64,000 nucleotides of DNA. Origin: Chrysaora quinquecirrha (taxonomy: Eukaryota > Cnidaria > Scyphozoa > Semaeostomeae > Pelagiidae). The notes beneath the pieces are model-generated. The model saw only the letters and a list, made by a program, of their open reading frames with translations, made no database searches and had not been told where the DNA came from. The position numbers and the translations under genes are program-made. Positions 21,906 through 33,760 of this stretch are shown here, one piece after another (position 1 is the stretch's first letter; each line of letters begins with the position of its first letter). The stretch spans positions 372,001 through 436,000 of the forward strand of contig JACTAT010000315.1 in NCBI GenBank assembly GCA_014526335.1, given 5' to 3'.

Positions 21906-22800
21906 ATGCGCAGACATTACCTAGGGTGTTTATTTTTAAAGGATTTAGATTTCAAAATACCAGTTGTGATCCAAGGCTTTCTTCTAAGTTTGGCTTGTCG
22001 TTGTGTTACTTTATTAAAACTTGCATATTCGTTTATTAAGAATACTATATTGAAATTTTCAAATTTTTCTTCCAGGTTTATATCGAGCATATATAAAAGA
22101 TTTTTTGTTTAGATGGCAGAAACGTAGTCATTTTCGCTAAAAGTCTTAAAATCCCTTTTAAATTCCGGATTTTGCTTGAATTTCCTAAGTTTTTTGGTCA
22201 AGAACAAGGAATCGAGGCATGCGGAAACTAGCAAATTTTTACATTAAATTTCCACTCCATGCATTATTGTCAACAGAATTTATAAAATATTGTCAATGAG
22301 AGAAGGTTTTTGATTTTCAGTAAGTCTTGTTGGTTTCAAAATCAAGGGCTGCAAAAAGTTTGCAAACATCATGTTTAAGAAATCTTCAACCATGGGCTTG
22401 CTTTGAAAAGCCAACAAATCAAGATTGAAATCGCCAGAAAGTATGATTGTTTGTTATTTTCCTTTGTTAGTTTTCTCAATGAAGTAGAAAAGAAACTCTA
22501 TGAACTCAGTTGGATCTCTTCGAGGATGATTATAGACTACCCTCATTGTCAAGTTAGCGTCTTTATTGTTCTCTATTTCCACCCAGAAGGCCTCGTATTC
22601 GCATTTGTTAGACTTAAAAGACTTATTCAAATCATTTCTTATGTTAAAGCTTAGATTATCTCATATAAAAAATGCATAGCCCTCGTTTTTACTGCTGGCT
22701 TGATATCCCTTGTAGGGATGAAAGCCTGTAATACACATATTATTAAATCTGGCATTATTAGATGGGCATACCGGAATATGATGACACGGGACGCAGGTGT
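21906..22800 (-). pseudogene. LINE endonuclease and linker, dead
   Basis: The minus strand encodes the apurinic-type endonuclease half of the same LINE. GFHPYKGYQASSKNEGYAFF starts near 22720. Next come a strand with VVYNHPRRDPTEFIEF and LSGDFNLDLLAFQSKPMVEDFL, then QPTRLT near 22300. After a decayed stretch the linker RRKPWITTGILKSKSF follows (about 21940-21990). GDFNLDLL is the catalytic GDxN motif that cleaves target DNA. Stops are frequent. The tandem repeat at 21625-21905 and unrelated bases at 21430-21625 separate it from the RT half. Confidence 0.75.
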
Positions 22801-23270
22801 CACCCGGGGCGTGTGACTCAAGTGGGATGCGGGACCCGGGACGGCAGTGGGACGCGGGACTCAAAACGGAAGTGGGACGTGGGACTCAGGTGAAACCTGG
22901 GACCCGGGACGCAGTTGGGACCCAGGATCTGGGAATCAGGTGGGGCCCAGAACTCAGGTGGGACCTGGGACTCAGATGGGACCAAGGACGTGGGACTTAG
23001 GTGGGACTTGGGACGACGCGGGACTCAGGTCATGCCTTAGACCTGGTAACCGAATGGGACCTGGGAGCTGGGACGTAGTTCAGACCTTGGACCTGGGAAG
23101 CAAGTTGGTCCTGGGACCTAGGACGCAGTTGAGAACTTGGACCTGGAATTTATAATGGACAAAAAAACCTGGGGCCAGGGACTCAGTGGAGACCTGAAAC
23201 TTTGCGCAAGGGTGGGGCCTGGGACAAGGTTTTGAGGTGGAATGTGGTTGCTTGCTGGACCATAAGTAGG
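22776..23270 (+). repeat. GC-rich minisatellite, ~18-22-bp unit
   Basis: Some twenty degenerate copies of a unit like GTGGGACCTGGGACTCAG. It is far richer in G than its surroundings and strongly strand-asymmetric. Two long overlapping frames through it reflect the repeat, not coding. Confidence 0.9.
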
Positions 23271-23639
23271 ACGCTTGACTAGAAAAATTGGATCACTTGA
23301 TAAAAAAACTGAATCAACAACATTGAATATCTATGAAAATGCTTTTCGCAAAAATGTTTTAAAAGTAACAAAATGAAACAAAAGTTAACTGTTCGTAACC
23401 GTTCATTAATATTCAGATTTAAATTCTACTCATAATGCCAACAAACGAAGTTTAACAGAAAACGAGAATAAAACTCATAATTTTAGTAAACCAAAATGCG
23501 TAAAGTAACCATTATTACTCAATTGTCCCCCAATTGTTCAAATTTGGAGTTTAGAAATTTGAAACAACTAATTGACTACGCTGCGATGATTTGAACTCCA
23601 AACCGAAAAAAATAATTGTTGAAGTTGAAAAATGAAACC

Positions 23640-24354
23640 TTTTTTCGCTAAAGTTAGACATGCTGTATCATCATTTTTTAAATAGCGGCTCTTAGAGAAA
23701 GGCAGTGCAAACTTTATGCATAAATCCTTACAGGGTGGGAATTTTCCTTTTTAGAAGAAAGCCTTGGATCACAACTGGTATTTTGAAATCTAAATCCTTT
23801 AAAAAAAAACTTTTTAAGAGATTTTTAAAATGGAGAGACAATTTTTGGTATCAAAGATAAATATTATAGAGATAAACTTAATCGCTTGCCGAGAAAGAGC
23901 AAAAGAAACTATTTCATGGAATATTTTGAAAATTGTAAAAAAGACTCGAAAATATCTGGATGGGTATCAACCACCTATTAAGAAATTCAAGGAAAAAAAT
24001 CGTGTGACATCTCATTAAAAATTGATAACAATATTGTAAGTAACCAAAAAACTGTTGCTAATCATTTCAACAATTTTGTTTACTGGGATCGCTCAGGATT
24101 TGGTAAATAAATTAGACAAGAAAACAAAAAAATTCACAGATTATTTACCACATCGAAAATCTAACAGCTTGTACATAAGTCCTGTTTTAGAGTATGAAGT
24201 TAGTGATCAAATTAATACTTTAGATATAAAAAAGTCAGCTAATGCATATGACATATTAATTAAGTTGGTTAAAGCTATTAATGACCAAATAGTAGCCGTG
24301 TTTCGTGCCACTTTCATCGATACGTCAACAAGGAACGAGGAATATATTTCCTAA
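23640..24354 (+). pseudogene. LINE linker and pre-RT fragment, opposite orientation
   Basis: The plus strand holds the same linker as the minus-strand LINE (RRKPWITTGILKSKSF at about 23755-23805). It is followed by NHFNNFVYW/TGIAQDLVNKLDKKTKKFTDYL and SPVLEYEVSDQINTLDIKKSANAYDI (to about 24290). This is the region between endonuclease and RT block 1 of the jockey/CR1-like family. It is a second, oppositely oriented copy, truncated on both sides and with frame breaks near 23990 and 24040. Confidence 0.75.
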
Positions 24355-25075
24355 AAATTCGTGTGCTGTTGGAAAATGATTAAGGTGTTTATGATTTAAT
24401 CAATTCTTTATATTTATTTCGTTTCACAATCGAAATAAAATAGTGGAAGTAGAAGAGAATTAAGAATTTCATTTCAGAGCATTCATGGTTCTGAATAAAA
24501 TGTTTGTTTACGGGATTTGGTTGCGCCATCTCAATCGACCGGAGTAAACTGATTGTTTACGTGATTTTGCTGCGTCATGTCAGTTGACTTGAGTAAACTT
24601 TCAACCTTTTTGAAGGTCAGTCCGAATTTATGTCTTATTAAATTCTGGAATGTCTTATTAAATTTATTTAATGAAATTCGATTTCAAATAGAGTGAATAA
24701 TACAGTGAATAGATTGCGATGAACAGCGGAATCATTTTCGGGCATACTTGAAAGCTTTTTTCGTCGGACATTCCTCAGATTATGAACGTCAGAAACAGAC
24801 CGAAACAATAGACTAAGACGGAATTTATACCCATATGCGGCTCGAAATGCACCAAACAGAATGAACGAAAAGCTGAGTTGGCATTGTGTTTTAAAAACTA
24901 ATCAGCTGATCGGATACAGCGGGAAGACCAACAGAATGATTTGAAGAGTCCAAGTGAGAAAACGAATTCTTTCTGTCTATACAGAACCGGCCTTTTGGTT
25001 TTGATTTAAACAGATTCCAAAACCCCTAAGTAAAACAAAGATCTTGCTTTGCCAATGATTCTAAGTCAATCTTCG
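24355..25075. other. No gene; one short duplicated segment
   Basis: A ~60-bp unit with GTTTACGKGATTTKGTTGCGYCATSTCARTYGAC-like content is present twice in tandem near 24500-24600. The rest is non-coding. Confidence 0.4.
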
Positions 25076-25079
25076 CTAT

Positions 25080-25697
25080 AATTTTCATGCAACCACTTGA
25101 CAAGGCCATTAAAAGAGCAAGGTTTGAAGGAAGAGTGTCAAGATCTCAAGATCTCAACCGATTCCTTCTACAATACAGAGTAGCTCCATATTCCACAACC
25201 AAGGTACCTCAATGTGGGCTTCTTTTCAATAGGAGTGTACAAGGAAGCCTTCCGATTCTCCTGAAAGAAAAAGTTAAGATATACATATAGAGCCAAAAGA
25301 GAATGAAAGTACCAGCAAAGAATTAAGTTTATGCAGACAAACGACGTCACGCAAAATCTACAGATATCACAATAGGAGATCATGTATTGATTAAACAAGC
25401 AAAGGTAAAAAGTTCAGTACGAGATTTAATGCCAAACCTTACATTGTCACTGAAATCAAAGGAACAAGAATCACCGCAGAAAGAAACGGTCCTAAAGTCA
25501 CAAGAAGTAAGTCCTTCTTGAAAGATATACAAAAAAAAAATATGGCAGATAGTGAAAGTAAAGATGAACCAGTTGCTGATGAACTGGGTGGAAACGGAAA
25601 CTTTGAGATAGCACCTCAAGAACTACCAAGACGCTCAGTGCGAACACGAAGACCATCAGAACCTTATGGAGTAGAATTTCCTTCATCTAATCTATAA
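25080..25697 (+). pseudogene. Ty3/Gypsy integrase C-terminal fragment
   Basis: Frame 25087-25290 reads DLNRFLLQYRVAPYSTTKVP...LLFNRSVQG. This is the end of the integrase core, where relatives show 'FLRQYRTTPHSTTGVPPAELLF'. After frame changes the plus strand continues through KFNAKPYIVTEIKGTRITAERNG (the C-terminal SH3-like domain) to SFLKDIQKK and RRSVRTRRPSEPYG, ending with TAA at 25695-25697. All upstream pol domains are absent, so this is a 5'-truncated tail. The polypurine tract and LTR start directly follow. Confidence 0.8.
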
Positions 25698-25790
25698 GAG
25701 AAGAGGGAAGTGATGTAATGATTTGATTTACAGTTATTATTATTACTAAGGCACGGAAACTTAAGGGGTCGTTCAGTGAACTCTAGGCAT
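25696..25790 (+). promoter_or_regulatory. Polypurine tract and probable start of a 3' LTR
   Basis: The stop codon of the integrase tail overlaps a purine run (AAGAGAAGAGGGAAG, 25696-25710), immediately followed by TGATGTAATG. A polypurine tract followed by TG is where plus-strand synthesis starts and the 3' LTR begins. The far end of the LTR was not found. Confidence 0.55.
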
Positions 25791-26420
25791 TAGAATGCGG
25801 ACAATATGGCTTCGTTGTTGTGTTAAATTTTGATAATTCTTGTTATGTTTAGTTTTTATTTACTGGCTTGATTTACTTTGTTCATAGCCTTTCAAAGTAT
25901 TATACTCGTGTTTGGATATTTTCAGTAATATTTTTACATTTTTTATGGCAGAGTAATTTAAAAAAGCATTTTTGGTAACAGCAATTTTTCACAATATTGC
26001 TTTATGGAATTTGTGGAAACGGCCATAGAATGTGTGTAATGGGTAATTATTGTTTTGGTTTATTTGTTTGTTTCTCTTCTGTATCAAATTATTGGCTAGT
26101 GGATGTTTTTTATCATTTTTTGTTATTTCGTCGATACACTGCTATTCTCCTCTGTCTGTTGCAATATCTCAGCATCTTCCCTCCTTCTCGGCCACTCGGG
26201 GGGTTATCTAAGAGCCTTAATTCGCGGCCTTTTGGGCTCTGATCTGGGTGGCTGGGTTCGCAAATTTTCCCTTTCCGTTTCTATTAAAATCTCCATCATA
26301 GTATTACCTTCTACTCTTCTCAAATTGTTCCCAGCTTTCAATTTTCAAATTTCTGTTTTATCAAGCGCATATTGTATCAGAGGCTGTTTTAATTTTTAGT
26401 TTTAGTTTTATTTTTTTGAA
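25791..26420. other. Possible LTR remainder, no gene
   Basis: AT-rich sequence without a credible frame; could be LTR or unrelated spacer. No second LTR copy was found to define it. Confidence 0.35.
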
Positions 26421-27520
26421 GATGTAACTTCAATGCTAGATGAAGGAAATTGTGTTGATGCTGTTTATTTTGACTTCGCGAAGGCGTTCGATTCGGTACC
26501 ACATCAGAGACTAGTACGTAAGATAAGATCTTATGGAATCGATGGACAGATCTTTGACTGGATATCTTCATTTCTATCTAACCGTAAGCAGCGTGTCGTT
26601 CTCAATGGTTATAAATCATCTTGGAGTAAAGTTTCAAGTGGTGTACCACAAGGCAGCGTATTAGGACCACTCCTTTTCGTTCTGTATGTTAACGATTTAC
26701 CCGAAATTATAGAATCATGTAAAGTGAAAATATTTGCGGACGACTTAAAACTATACTCTTCAAGAATAGAAAATAATACCGAAATTCAATCAGGCATCAA
26801 AAATATAGGGAAATGGTCAAAACAGTGTTAGCTTCCAATTAATATAGGTAAATGTCGTGTACTTCACAAAGGAAATAAAAATCAAAATACAAGATATCAT
26901 CTTCACGATGAGAAGCAAAATTGTAACATTGACATCTCAGCGGACGCAGATGTAAAAGATTTAGGTGTTTTTAATGACAATAAACTAACGTTTGAAAAAC
27001 AAATTGCTGAGTGTGCGAGGAAAGCAAACGGAGTCCTTGCCTCGATTAAGCAAACGATAAAATTTATCAACGAACAAGTTTTCTTATCTTTGTATAAAAG
27101 TTTAGTCAGACCTCTATTAGAGACAGCTGGAGCGATCTGGAGTCCAAAGTTGATATGAAGATATAAAGATGCTGGAAAGTGTTCAGCGTAGGGCCACAAA
27201 ATTAGTATATGTATTAAGAGACAAATCATACAGTGATCGATTGCGTACATTAAACTTACCTTCACTTGAGTAAAGAAGAAAGAGAGGAGATATGATTCTG
27301 ACATTTAAACTCCTAAATAGACTTATGGATACTGATATCTCTAATCTATTTCAAATAAGAAAAACAAATATAAGAGGACACAGACAAAAGCGATGTAACT
27401 CAAATATTAGAAAACTGTTCTTCACTCGAAGAGTTATCAATGACTGGAATGCATTGTACAGTGAAGCCATCAACTGCACAACTGTATGTAGAACAATTCG
27501 AAAGATTCTATGACAGAATC
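26420..27520 (+). pseudogene. CR1-like LINE reverse transcriptase, 5'-truncated
   Basis: The frame at 26433-26831 has VDAVYFDFAKAFDSVPHQRL (RT block 3), FLSNRKQRVVLNG, SSGVPQGSVLGPLLFVLYVNDLP (block 4) and KIFADDLKLY (catalytic block 5, FADD). After a stop the plus strand continues with block 6-7 and thumb sequence (VKDLGVF...FEKQIAECARKANGVLASIKQ). LPSLE*RRKRGDMI follows, and a final frame (27292-27513) has FKLLNRLMD and HRQKRCNSNIRKLFFTRRVINDWN. This is the C-terminal half of a non-LTR element. It has at least three frame breaks and no endonuclease. An ATT microsatellite lies shortly downstream, as often seen at LINE 3' ends. Confidence 0.85.
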
Positions 27521-27621
27521 AATATTGCTAGTAGATATAATTTTAGTTGAAGTAGTTTAGTTGTAGTGTTCTATGTAACCAACAGGGTTTTATAGGTCTT
27601 TGACCTTCTATTTCCCTTACA

Positions 27622-27626
27622 ATTCA

Positions 27627-27655
<29 letters not shown>
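27622..27655 (+). repeat. (ATT)n microsatellite
   Basis: About eleven ATT units just past the LINE coding end, possibly derived from its 3' tail. Confidence 0.85.
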
Positions 27656-27657
<2 letters not shown>

Positions 27658-29590
27658 CCAACCCAGCCACTCAGGAATCTTCTTCAGTATCAATTAAAGC
27701 ACTTTAATGTTGTTGCTACCGGGAATCCTGAGTATTATTATGGAGGGAATTTTCACCCGTTCCGAGATTTATGGTTTCTACCTATATCCTATTGTTCGAT
27801 ACCTCTTTTTAAACGACTTGTATGCTTTCCCTTTATTATAAGGAATATGATATCCTTGCTTTCAAGTTAAAATTCCTTTTACTGCTGCAGAAGAACCACA
27901 TTTAAAAAATTGGCTTAAACAAAATATAAGCAGGTTTATTTTAAGGCTTTGTTTACTTCAAATGGCATTTCCATAGGGTGTAGTACCTCTAACTTCAGTA
28001 TCTTAATTTACCTAAACTTTTTATTCATTATATTGTCTAAGGCCTTTCTTGTCCCCCTTTCCAATTACTGTTTTCATTTTAAAATTTCAGATCTTATTCA
28101 CTATCTCTAGCTGTACATTATTTCAAGGGACGTCGTTTATCCAACATGCCTTTTGTATATGCCCATTTTACTTCAACTCTGCATTCTGCATTATGCACAA
28201 TAGGTAGCTTCATAAAGGATGATAATGGTTGTGTAGTAGATCTCTTTCAAGGCTATATTATTGTTTTTCATTTCCATTCAGCACCACATGCTTTTGCTTT
28301 ACAACTCCTGTGCCTCTCCGTAAGATTTAACCTTCCTAGGGCATTCTCTGTTGGTTTTCCTATGATTTACCTTTATTAAACTTCTTTATACAATACAACG
28401 GCGGCCTTAGTAATCGTGTAATACTTTCATTGATTCATTTAGGACTTTGTAAAATTTCATGTGTATTATTTGGTTCTTTTAATGCAATTACAAGCCATTA
28501 AATTCTTAATAAGTTTTATTTTACTCTGAGACGAATTAAATTGGGCTAGATTAAGATAAGTCAACTCAAGGGTAATTAAACTAATTTAAGTCAGGCCAGG
28601 CTCGAATTTTTGAGTAGGTTAGAGTTAAGTTAAATTCATTTTTTGTCTCAAGGTAGCCTTCTGTTTGAATATTTTAATACTTTTTTAAGTATAGTCTTTT
28701 CTTAAGAAAATTTTCTCTGCATGTGCATTTCGCTGACTGGGGGATTTTCAAACAATACTAATTTCTATCACTACTTATAAAGAGTAGTTAACTTCCATAT
28801 TTTCATTAAAACTTTTAGGTAAGGTACATTATCAGTAGGAGTTACTTAAAATGTTTTTCAGGTTTTTTATTAATGTATTTCTGCTAGCCTTGTCCGGTTG
28901 ATGCCGATTGGAAATTAAATGTTTGTCTCTCAGCCTTATACCTTGTCGATGGAATTATATTGCGTTCTTTTTTCCAATCCGCTTACATTTTTCCTTAGGT
29001 CTGGCTCACTCCTATTCAGAAGATTGCTACCAGGAGATGCATATTCCCAGATGGCGTATATATCTTCCTTTTCTCCATTTATTCCTATGAATGTTATTTT
29101 TATTCTCACCGGATGCAAATCTCTGAATTTGTAACGAGGCTAAGATGAGGCAGTCTAAAGACCACTGGGGATACATTCAGCTAGGTAATGACCTCCTAAG
29201 GGGATATGTGGGGTTATAAAACTCAATGAATGCGATTTAGCCATACTTCTTCAACAACTCGCAATACAAGATAAGCTGCCCCTCCACTCCTCCCGCAGCG
29301 ACACTCTCGCTAACTTTCCACCTTTCAAACAGCGAAGCCTCCTTCGCACTCTCCATGAGCCCTGTTGTCTTTGTTTTGAAAACAGCTTGCTTTAGACCGA
29401 GAGCCACAGGTAGCCGTCATTTTGAGAAAGGTGGTGCGATACATTTCCAACGTAAGTGTATAAAACCGCCACTAACGCCTGTTTCAAAGGCAGGAATTAG
29501 TGTCTCTGAGAAAAATTTGAATTTTAGGGTGTGGTTCATATAAATTTGAAGTTCATGCGCAATGATGGGACACCATAAGTCTTGGAATAC
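27656..29590. other. Long stretch without a recognised gene
   Basis: Nearly 2 kb with only short, domain-free frames on both strands (for example 28146-28379 and 28919-29134). AT-rich, with no clear tandem or terminal repeat. Confidence 0.4.
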
Positions 29591-30354
29591 CAGTTTGTTC
29601 TTGTCTCATCGAGAATTACATCAAATATCTTTGGAATGCACACAGAGTTGTATTTTAAAGGCACAGTACGCGACCATACTGCTCAAAGTATAACATTCAT
29701 ACCAGCGGATGGGAAACCAAAGGCAACAATGCAATACTAGAAAGAAAAGTTGCGACCAGGAGCAGCGTCAGTGCGCGTTGCTGAAACAACTGTCATTCCA
29801 ACCAAAAAATTGATAGGAGGCAATGATAGACGAAGTGATGGGAAGGGGAATCAGGGGTTAATCAGGAAAAAGTTGCACAGCAACAAGTTCGCTGCACAAA
29901 AGATTCCAGCAATGAGGAGAAATGCGTCACTGAGAAAGACTTCACGCACTCAAATGGAAGTTTTTATGGTCTTGAAGAGGAAACAGAGAAAGATGATACC
30001 AAAGTGGCGCTAAAGAAATTGAAAGCAGTTTGGTTGATGATTCTTGTTGTTTGATTCACATTGGCATTTTGCAATGTAAAGGTAGAAAAAGATTTTGATT
30101 TTAAGAGTGATTTTGATGGAGTTGAGGGAGATGTCATTATTGGATATAAAGACCCCAAAGTAAAACGTGCTCAGCTTATCGATCAAGAAGATCCAACTGA
30201 AAAACCAAAACATGGTAATGATAACTCCAGAACGTTCCCTTTAGATCTTGATACAGATAATGAAGATGATGAAAATGCAGAGGAAGTGCCAAGATACAAC
30301 TTTAGGCCAAGAGACGGAATACAAAGAATCTTTTATGACAGTGTATTACATTAA
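29590..30354 (+). pseudogene. LTR-retroelement pol tail, probable
   Basis: Plus-strand frames read ELYFKGTVRDHTAQSITF, then a lysine-rich segment (29750-30013). The frame at 30061-30354 ends EVPRYNFRPRDGIQRIFYDSVLH. The PRYNxRPR motif near the C-terminus is typical of the last residues of LTR-retrotransposon or retrovirus-like pol in animals. A purine-rich run and TG follow about 80 bases later. The preceding part is hydrophilic and shows frame shifts. It could also be a DIRS- or BEL-type product; the exact clade is not decidable. Confidence 0.45.
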
Positions 30355-30430
30355 CTTTAGAAAACGTAGTCATTCTCTTCGCTGTTGTTTCCATATTTAG
30401 CTTAAATTTAGAGCAGTTAATCTGATTTTC

Positions 30431-30730
30431 AAGGGGGAGGGGTGTTGTGTTGTGATGTGATTGTTGTTGTTGTTATTTCAGGTTAGATTTGTGTTATTTA
30501 TTTTTAACCGTTTTGAATCGTTTAGAAATGGTAATTATGTATTGAAATATTGATAAAGGTATTGACGTAAGTAGTTAGGACAGATTTGGGATTTGATTGG
30601 TAACGGTGTTAGTTAAGCAGTAGTTTTAATGAGGGAACTTGGAGGATAGTCGATAAAATAAGAAGCACACTTAGTTTTAGGATATGAATCAAGATCTGAA
30701 AACTTAGCTAAATTTTGTAAATATATTCCT
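30431..30730 (+). promoter_or_regulatory. Polypurine tract and possible LTR start
   Basis: AAGGGGGAGGGG at 30431-30442 is followed by TGTTGTGTTGTGATG, downstream of the PRYNFRPR-ending frame. Consistent with a polypurine tract and a 3' LTR start; no matching second LTR was found. Confidence 0.4.
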
Positions 30731-31174
30731 GTACATATTCATATTGATTTTTTTTTTATTATTTAATCGCTGCTTGCTGAATTCCGATCTTTTATTAGCC
30801 TTACACTACGGCCAGAAACCACAACAATACTCCAAGGAGTGTCAGAGGAAAAAAGTTTTTCAAGTATGCCCGAAAATTTTTCTGCTGCTTATCGCAGTTT
30901 CGATGTTTTGTACAACTCAAAGGCGATTCACTAAGTATCTTTTCATGTGAACAAACCATTTTGGCTGATATAACAAGACTTCTCAAGCGAGAGTCTCTCC
31001 AGCCACCTTAATAAGTAAAGAAAAGCATGCGACACAGAATATAAAAACAGGCAGCTTCTAGCTGCATGTGGCTACTGTTTTATGAAAAGAACGCAACTCG
31101 TTTGGTTATAAAAAATCTATGTACGTAAAAAATGTATGTACATAAAGATTTCTTATAAAAATTGATGGTAGACC
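30731..31174. other. No gene recognised
   Basis: Short overlapping frames only (30744-30950 on +, 30801-30986 on -); no repeat structure seen. Confidence 0.4.
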
Positions 31175-31290
31175 TATTCATGATATGCATATGACGTCAC
31201 AAAAGAACCATCCGCTATGTTCAGTGTCAAATTTGAGTGTCGTAATGGCGGAAGCGGGCTGCGGCTCTGGCTGAGTACTGCCTTTTAAAA
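31175..31290 (+). repeat. Terminal-region copy shared with the transposase at 42.5-44.7 kb
   Basis: Contains ATGATATGCATATGACGTCAC, TGTTCAGTGTCAAA and TAATGGCGG in the same order and spacing as the reverse complement of 44590-44690. There the sequence lies upstream of the minus-strand THAP/DDE transposase. It is therefore probably an end or promoter region of the same DNA-transposon family without its gene. Confidence 0.5.
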
Positions 31291-31498
31291 ATTATTCAGT
31301 TTAGCTCAAGATGCTCTAAAATCTCACAAGAAGCTCAGGGGCATGGTTTTATGACCACTGGCTTGTTTAGTAACTCTTGAATAGATACATTAAGACCCTT
31401 AAAGATAATTTATTTTCAGAGGGAGTGTGACTGGAATGAGGCCTAAGTAACAGAAGACGAACAGGCTACGACGATATGAATCCCAAAAAAAAACATTT

Positions 31499-31865
31499 AG
31501 GGCCGGTTTACATAGAGGCGGGCCAGCCCGGTTAGGCGAGCTGGCTCGGCCAAGCGAGATCTGACAGAACAAAAAGTTTTTTGTTTGTGAATCTTGTGTT
31601 TACATGGACAATTACCCGGCCCGGTGAGGTGAGATCCGTGATCAAAGGACGCGGATCTCACCAGACCGAGATCTGTTTGAACAAAAGTATATTTTATTTC
31701 TTCACTTTGCTTTTATATGGAAAGCGGGCTAACCCAGTCAGGCGAGATAAATTCTTTACATGAAAGGCTGGAAAATTTATCCATGTAAACGCTCTGAAAA
31801 ATTATCTCGCCTAGCCAAGATAGCCAAGCTAACCGGGCCGACCCGCCTTCATGTAAACAATATTT
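31499..31865. mobile_element. MITE with imperfect ~60-bp terminal inverted repeats
   Basis: The left end GGGCCGGTTTACATAGAGG...CCCGGTTAGGCGAG is matched in inverted form by 31801-31860 (CTCGCCTAGCC...AACCGGGCCGACCCGCC...ATGTAAAC). Two further GTTTACATGG/CCATGTAAAC phrases lie inside, symmetrically placed. No coding sequence. The interior also has inverted GGTGAGATCC/GGATCTCACC. Confidence 0.7.
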
Positions 31866-31907
31866 ATAACATCGCTAATTAACAGTACTGACCAATGCTA
31901 CCAAAAT

Positions 31908-32752
31908 ATGGACTCTAGCAAGGTAAATCTCACTATCTTCTTAGCCCTTAAAAAGGCTTTTGATACAGTCGACCACGAGGTACTAATGAAAAAATTAAAT
32001 GCCTATGACTTAAGAGGTAAATCTGGAGATTGGTTTATGTCCTACTTGAGCAGCCGAAAACAATTTTGCTCCATCAATGGGCATCACTCAAAGCCAAAAG
32101 AAATCACCTGTGGAATTCCCCAGGGATCTTGTTTGGGACTACTTCTTTTCATTATTTATCTAAATGATTTTGAAAATGGTCAAAGGCAGCATGTATGCTG
32201 ATGATACCCATGTAACAATTGCCTCGAAAGATTTTTTAAATTTAGTGCAAAACGCAGGGCAAGAACTAAGCAATATCTCTGAATGGCTGAGAATAAATAA
32301 ACTCAGCCCAAATCCTCAAAAAACTGAGTTCTTAATAATTGCACATCCACTTAAGACCATAAATGTTTTGCTCCCGGAGACGTTGGAACTCAATAATACT
32401 GAAATAAAACGAGTTTCAAAGACAAAGTCTCTTGGGTTAATAGTTGACGAACATTTAACCTGGGATGAACAATTTCAACGTACAAAGGGAAAGGCTTATA
32501 GTGTGCTGTCAGCATTAAAACGACTGAAAAACATAATCCCACAGTCTCAACTCTGCAACGTTTACCATGCATTAATCGAAAGTCACTTAAGATATGGCGA
32601 TGTTATTTGAGGAAGCCTCTCGAACACAAAAGCTGATAACGTCCAACGCCTGCAAAATAGGGCCTACTATCTGATTGAAAATGCCAAGATAAAGGATAAT
32701 TGGAACGACAGTTGGCTGAATATAAGCAATTTAATTCACTACGACCGGTGTG
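31908..32752 (+). pseudogene. LINE reverse transcriptase fragment (jockey/CR1-like)
   Basis: Frame 31908-32201 has ALKKAFDTVDHEVL, FMSYLSSRKQFCSINGH and CGIPQGSCLGLLLF. After a frame change near 32170, frame 32164-32610 has GSMYADDTHVTIASKD (catalytic YADD), LRINKLSPNPQKTEFLI, VSKTKSLGLIVDEHLTWDEQF and ALIESHLRYGDVI. A TGA then interrupts, and homology runs on to about 32752 (NLIHYDR). It is the same family as 20125-22800 but on the other strand. The endonuclease and RT blocks 1-2 are missing, with the MITE at 31499-31865 just upstream. Its missing C-terminus may be the segment at 37640-37816. Confidence 0.85.
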
Positions 32753-33059
32753 GCATGTATATCTGCATGGTAACCAAAACTGCGTGGGACATGTAAAGCC
32801 GATTTTGACATTGGGTCACATGTCAAACATCATTTTGCGTATAAACTGGTTCGCAAAATAAGGTTTCGCGTTCTCAAAAAAATGACCAAAACAACACAAA
32901 CAAACACAAACAACATCACAGAATACAAAAAAGTAAGAAATAAAGAAGGAACAGAAAAAATAAAATACAGTAAGCAATTGTTACAAAACATTTTCAATAT
33001 AATAGACAGGGTATTTTGCCCTGCAATCTAAGGAAGTGCCTAACCTTTGTTTTTAAAAT
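32753..33059. other. No gene recognised
   Basis: A-rich sequence including an AACACAAACAAACACAAAC patch; no frame or inverted structure of note. Confidence 0.4.
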
Positions 33060-33760
33060 TGATTCCCGGTAAATCGACCACGCTGAATCGTTTAAGACCA
33101 GGAGCCAAATCGAGAAATGCTTCTATCACGTGATGATGACGTCATTAAAATATACCTTTTACCCATTTTAATTCGCTTAATAGCCACTTAATATGAAATA
33201 AAATGGTATAAAATAGGTAGAACACATCAAGAGCTTTCGATTGATATACATTTTGTCGCATTTCAAAAGTTGAAATATTTATGATGACGTCATCGGGACC
33301 TTTCTGAGCAGGTCCTTTCATAGTAGGGATGTTGGTGAAACAATTGTGCATTTTATGTTACCAGTGTCAGATTTGGCGAAAAGGGGTAAATTGATACGCT
33401 GAAAAAGATAAGATATAGACCTCAACTGAGAAATGCTCCCTTGTGCTATTTTTAGATTTAGCTCTACATATACTACAACACTAATTTTGTTGTAAATTGT
33501 AATACAAGCATCAAATTTGGAGAAAACAGGCAGTTTGACTAGCAAAGAAGGATAGGACACGTGCCACAACTGAGAAATGCCCCATTCTGCTACTTTTAGA
33601 CTGCAGAAATTTTCACACTGAGCCTTATAAATTTCTGCGTAGCCTAGTGAAAAATACTGTGTGGGAATATTTGTTGGAAAATTTCTTATGAAAAATTTAT
33701 CAATTCTTAAAAAGTGCGCTCGATACAATGAAACTGTTTATATCAACCAGCTCTATTTCG
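33060..33760. repeat. Degenerate ~140-bp tandem repeat
   Basis: The phrase ACTGAGAAATGCYCC...CTGCTATTTTTAGA occurs near 33428 and 33568. A more diverged version (CGAGAAATGCTTC) is near 33106, each preceded by a similar 'AAATTTGG.GAAAA' segment. TGATGACGTCAT palindromes lie near 33131 and 33281. It borders the satellite array. Confidence 0.5.

Noticed and set aside
22797..23155. Two overlapping plus-strand frames rich in Gly, Trp and Asp
   Set aside because: They run through the GGGACCTGGGACTCAG minisatellite; the amino-acid pattern is just the repeat read in two frames.
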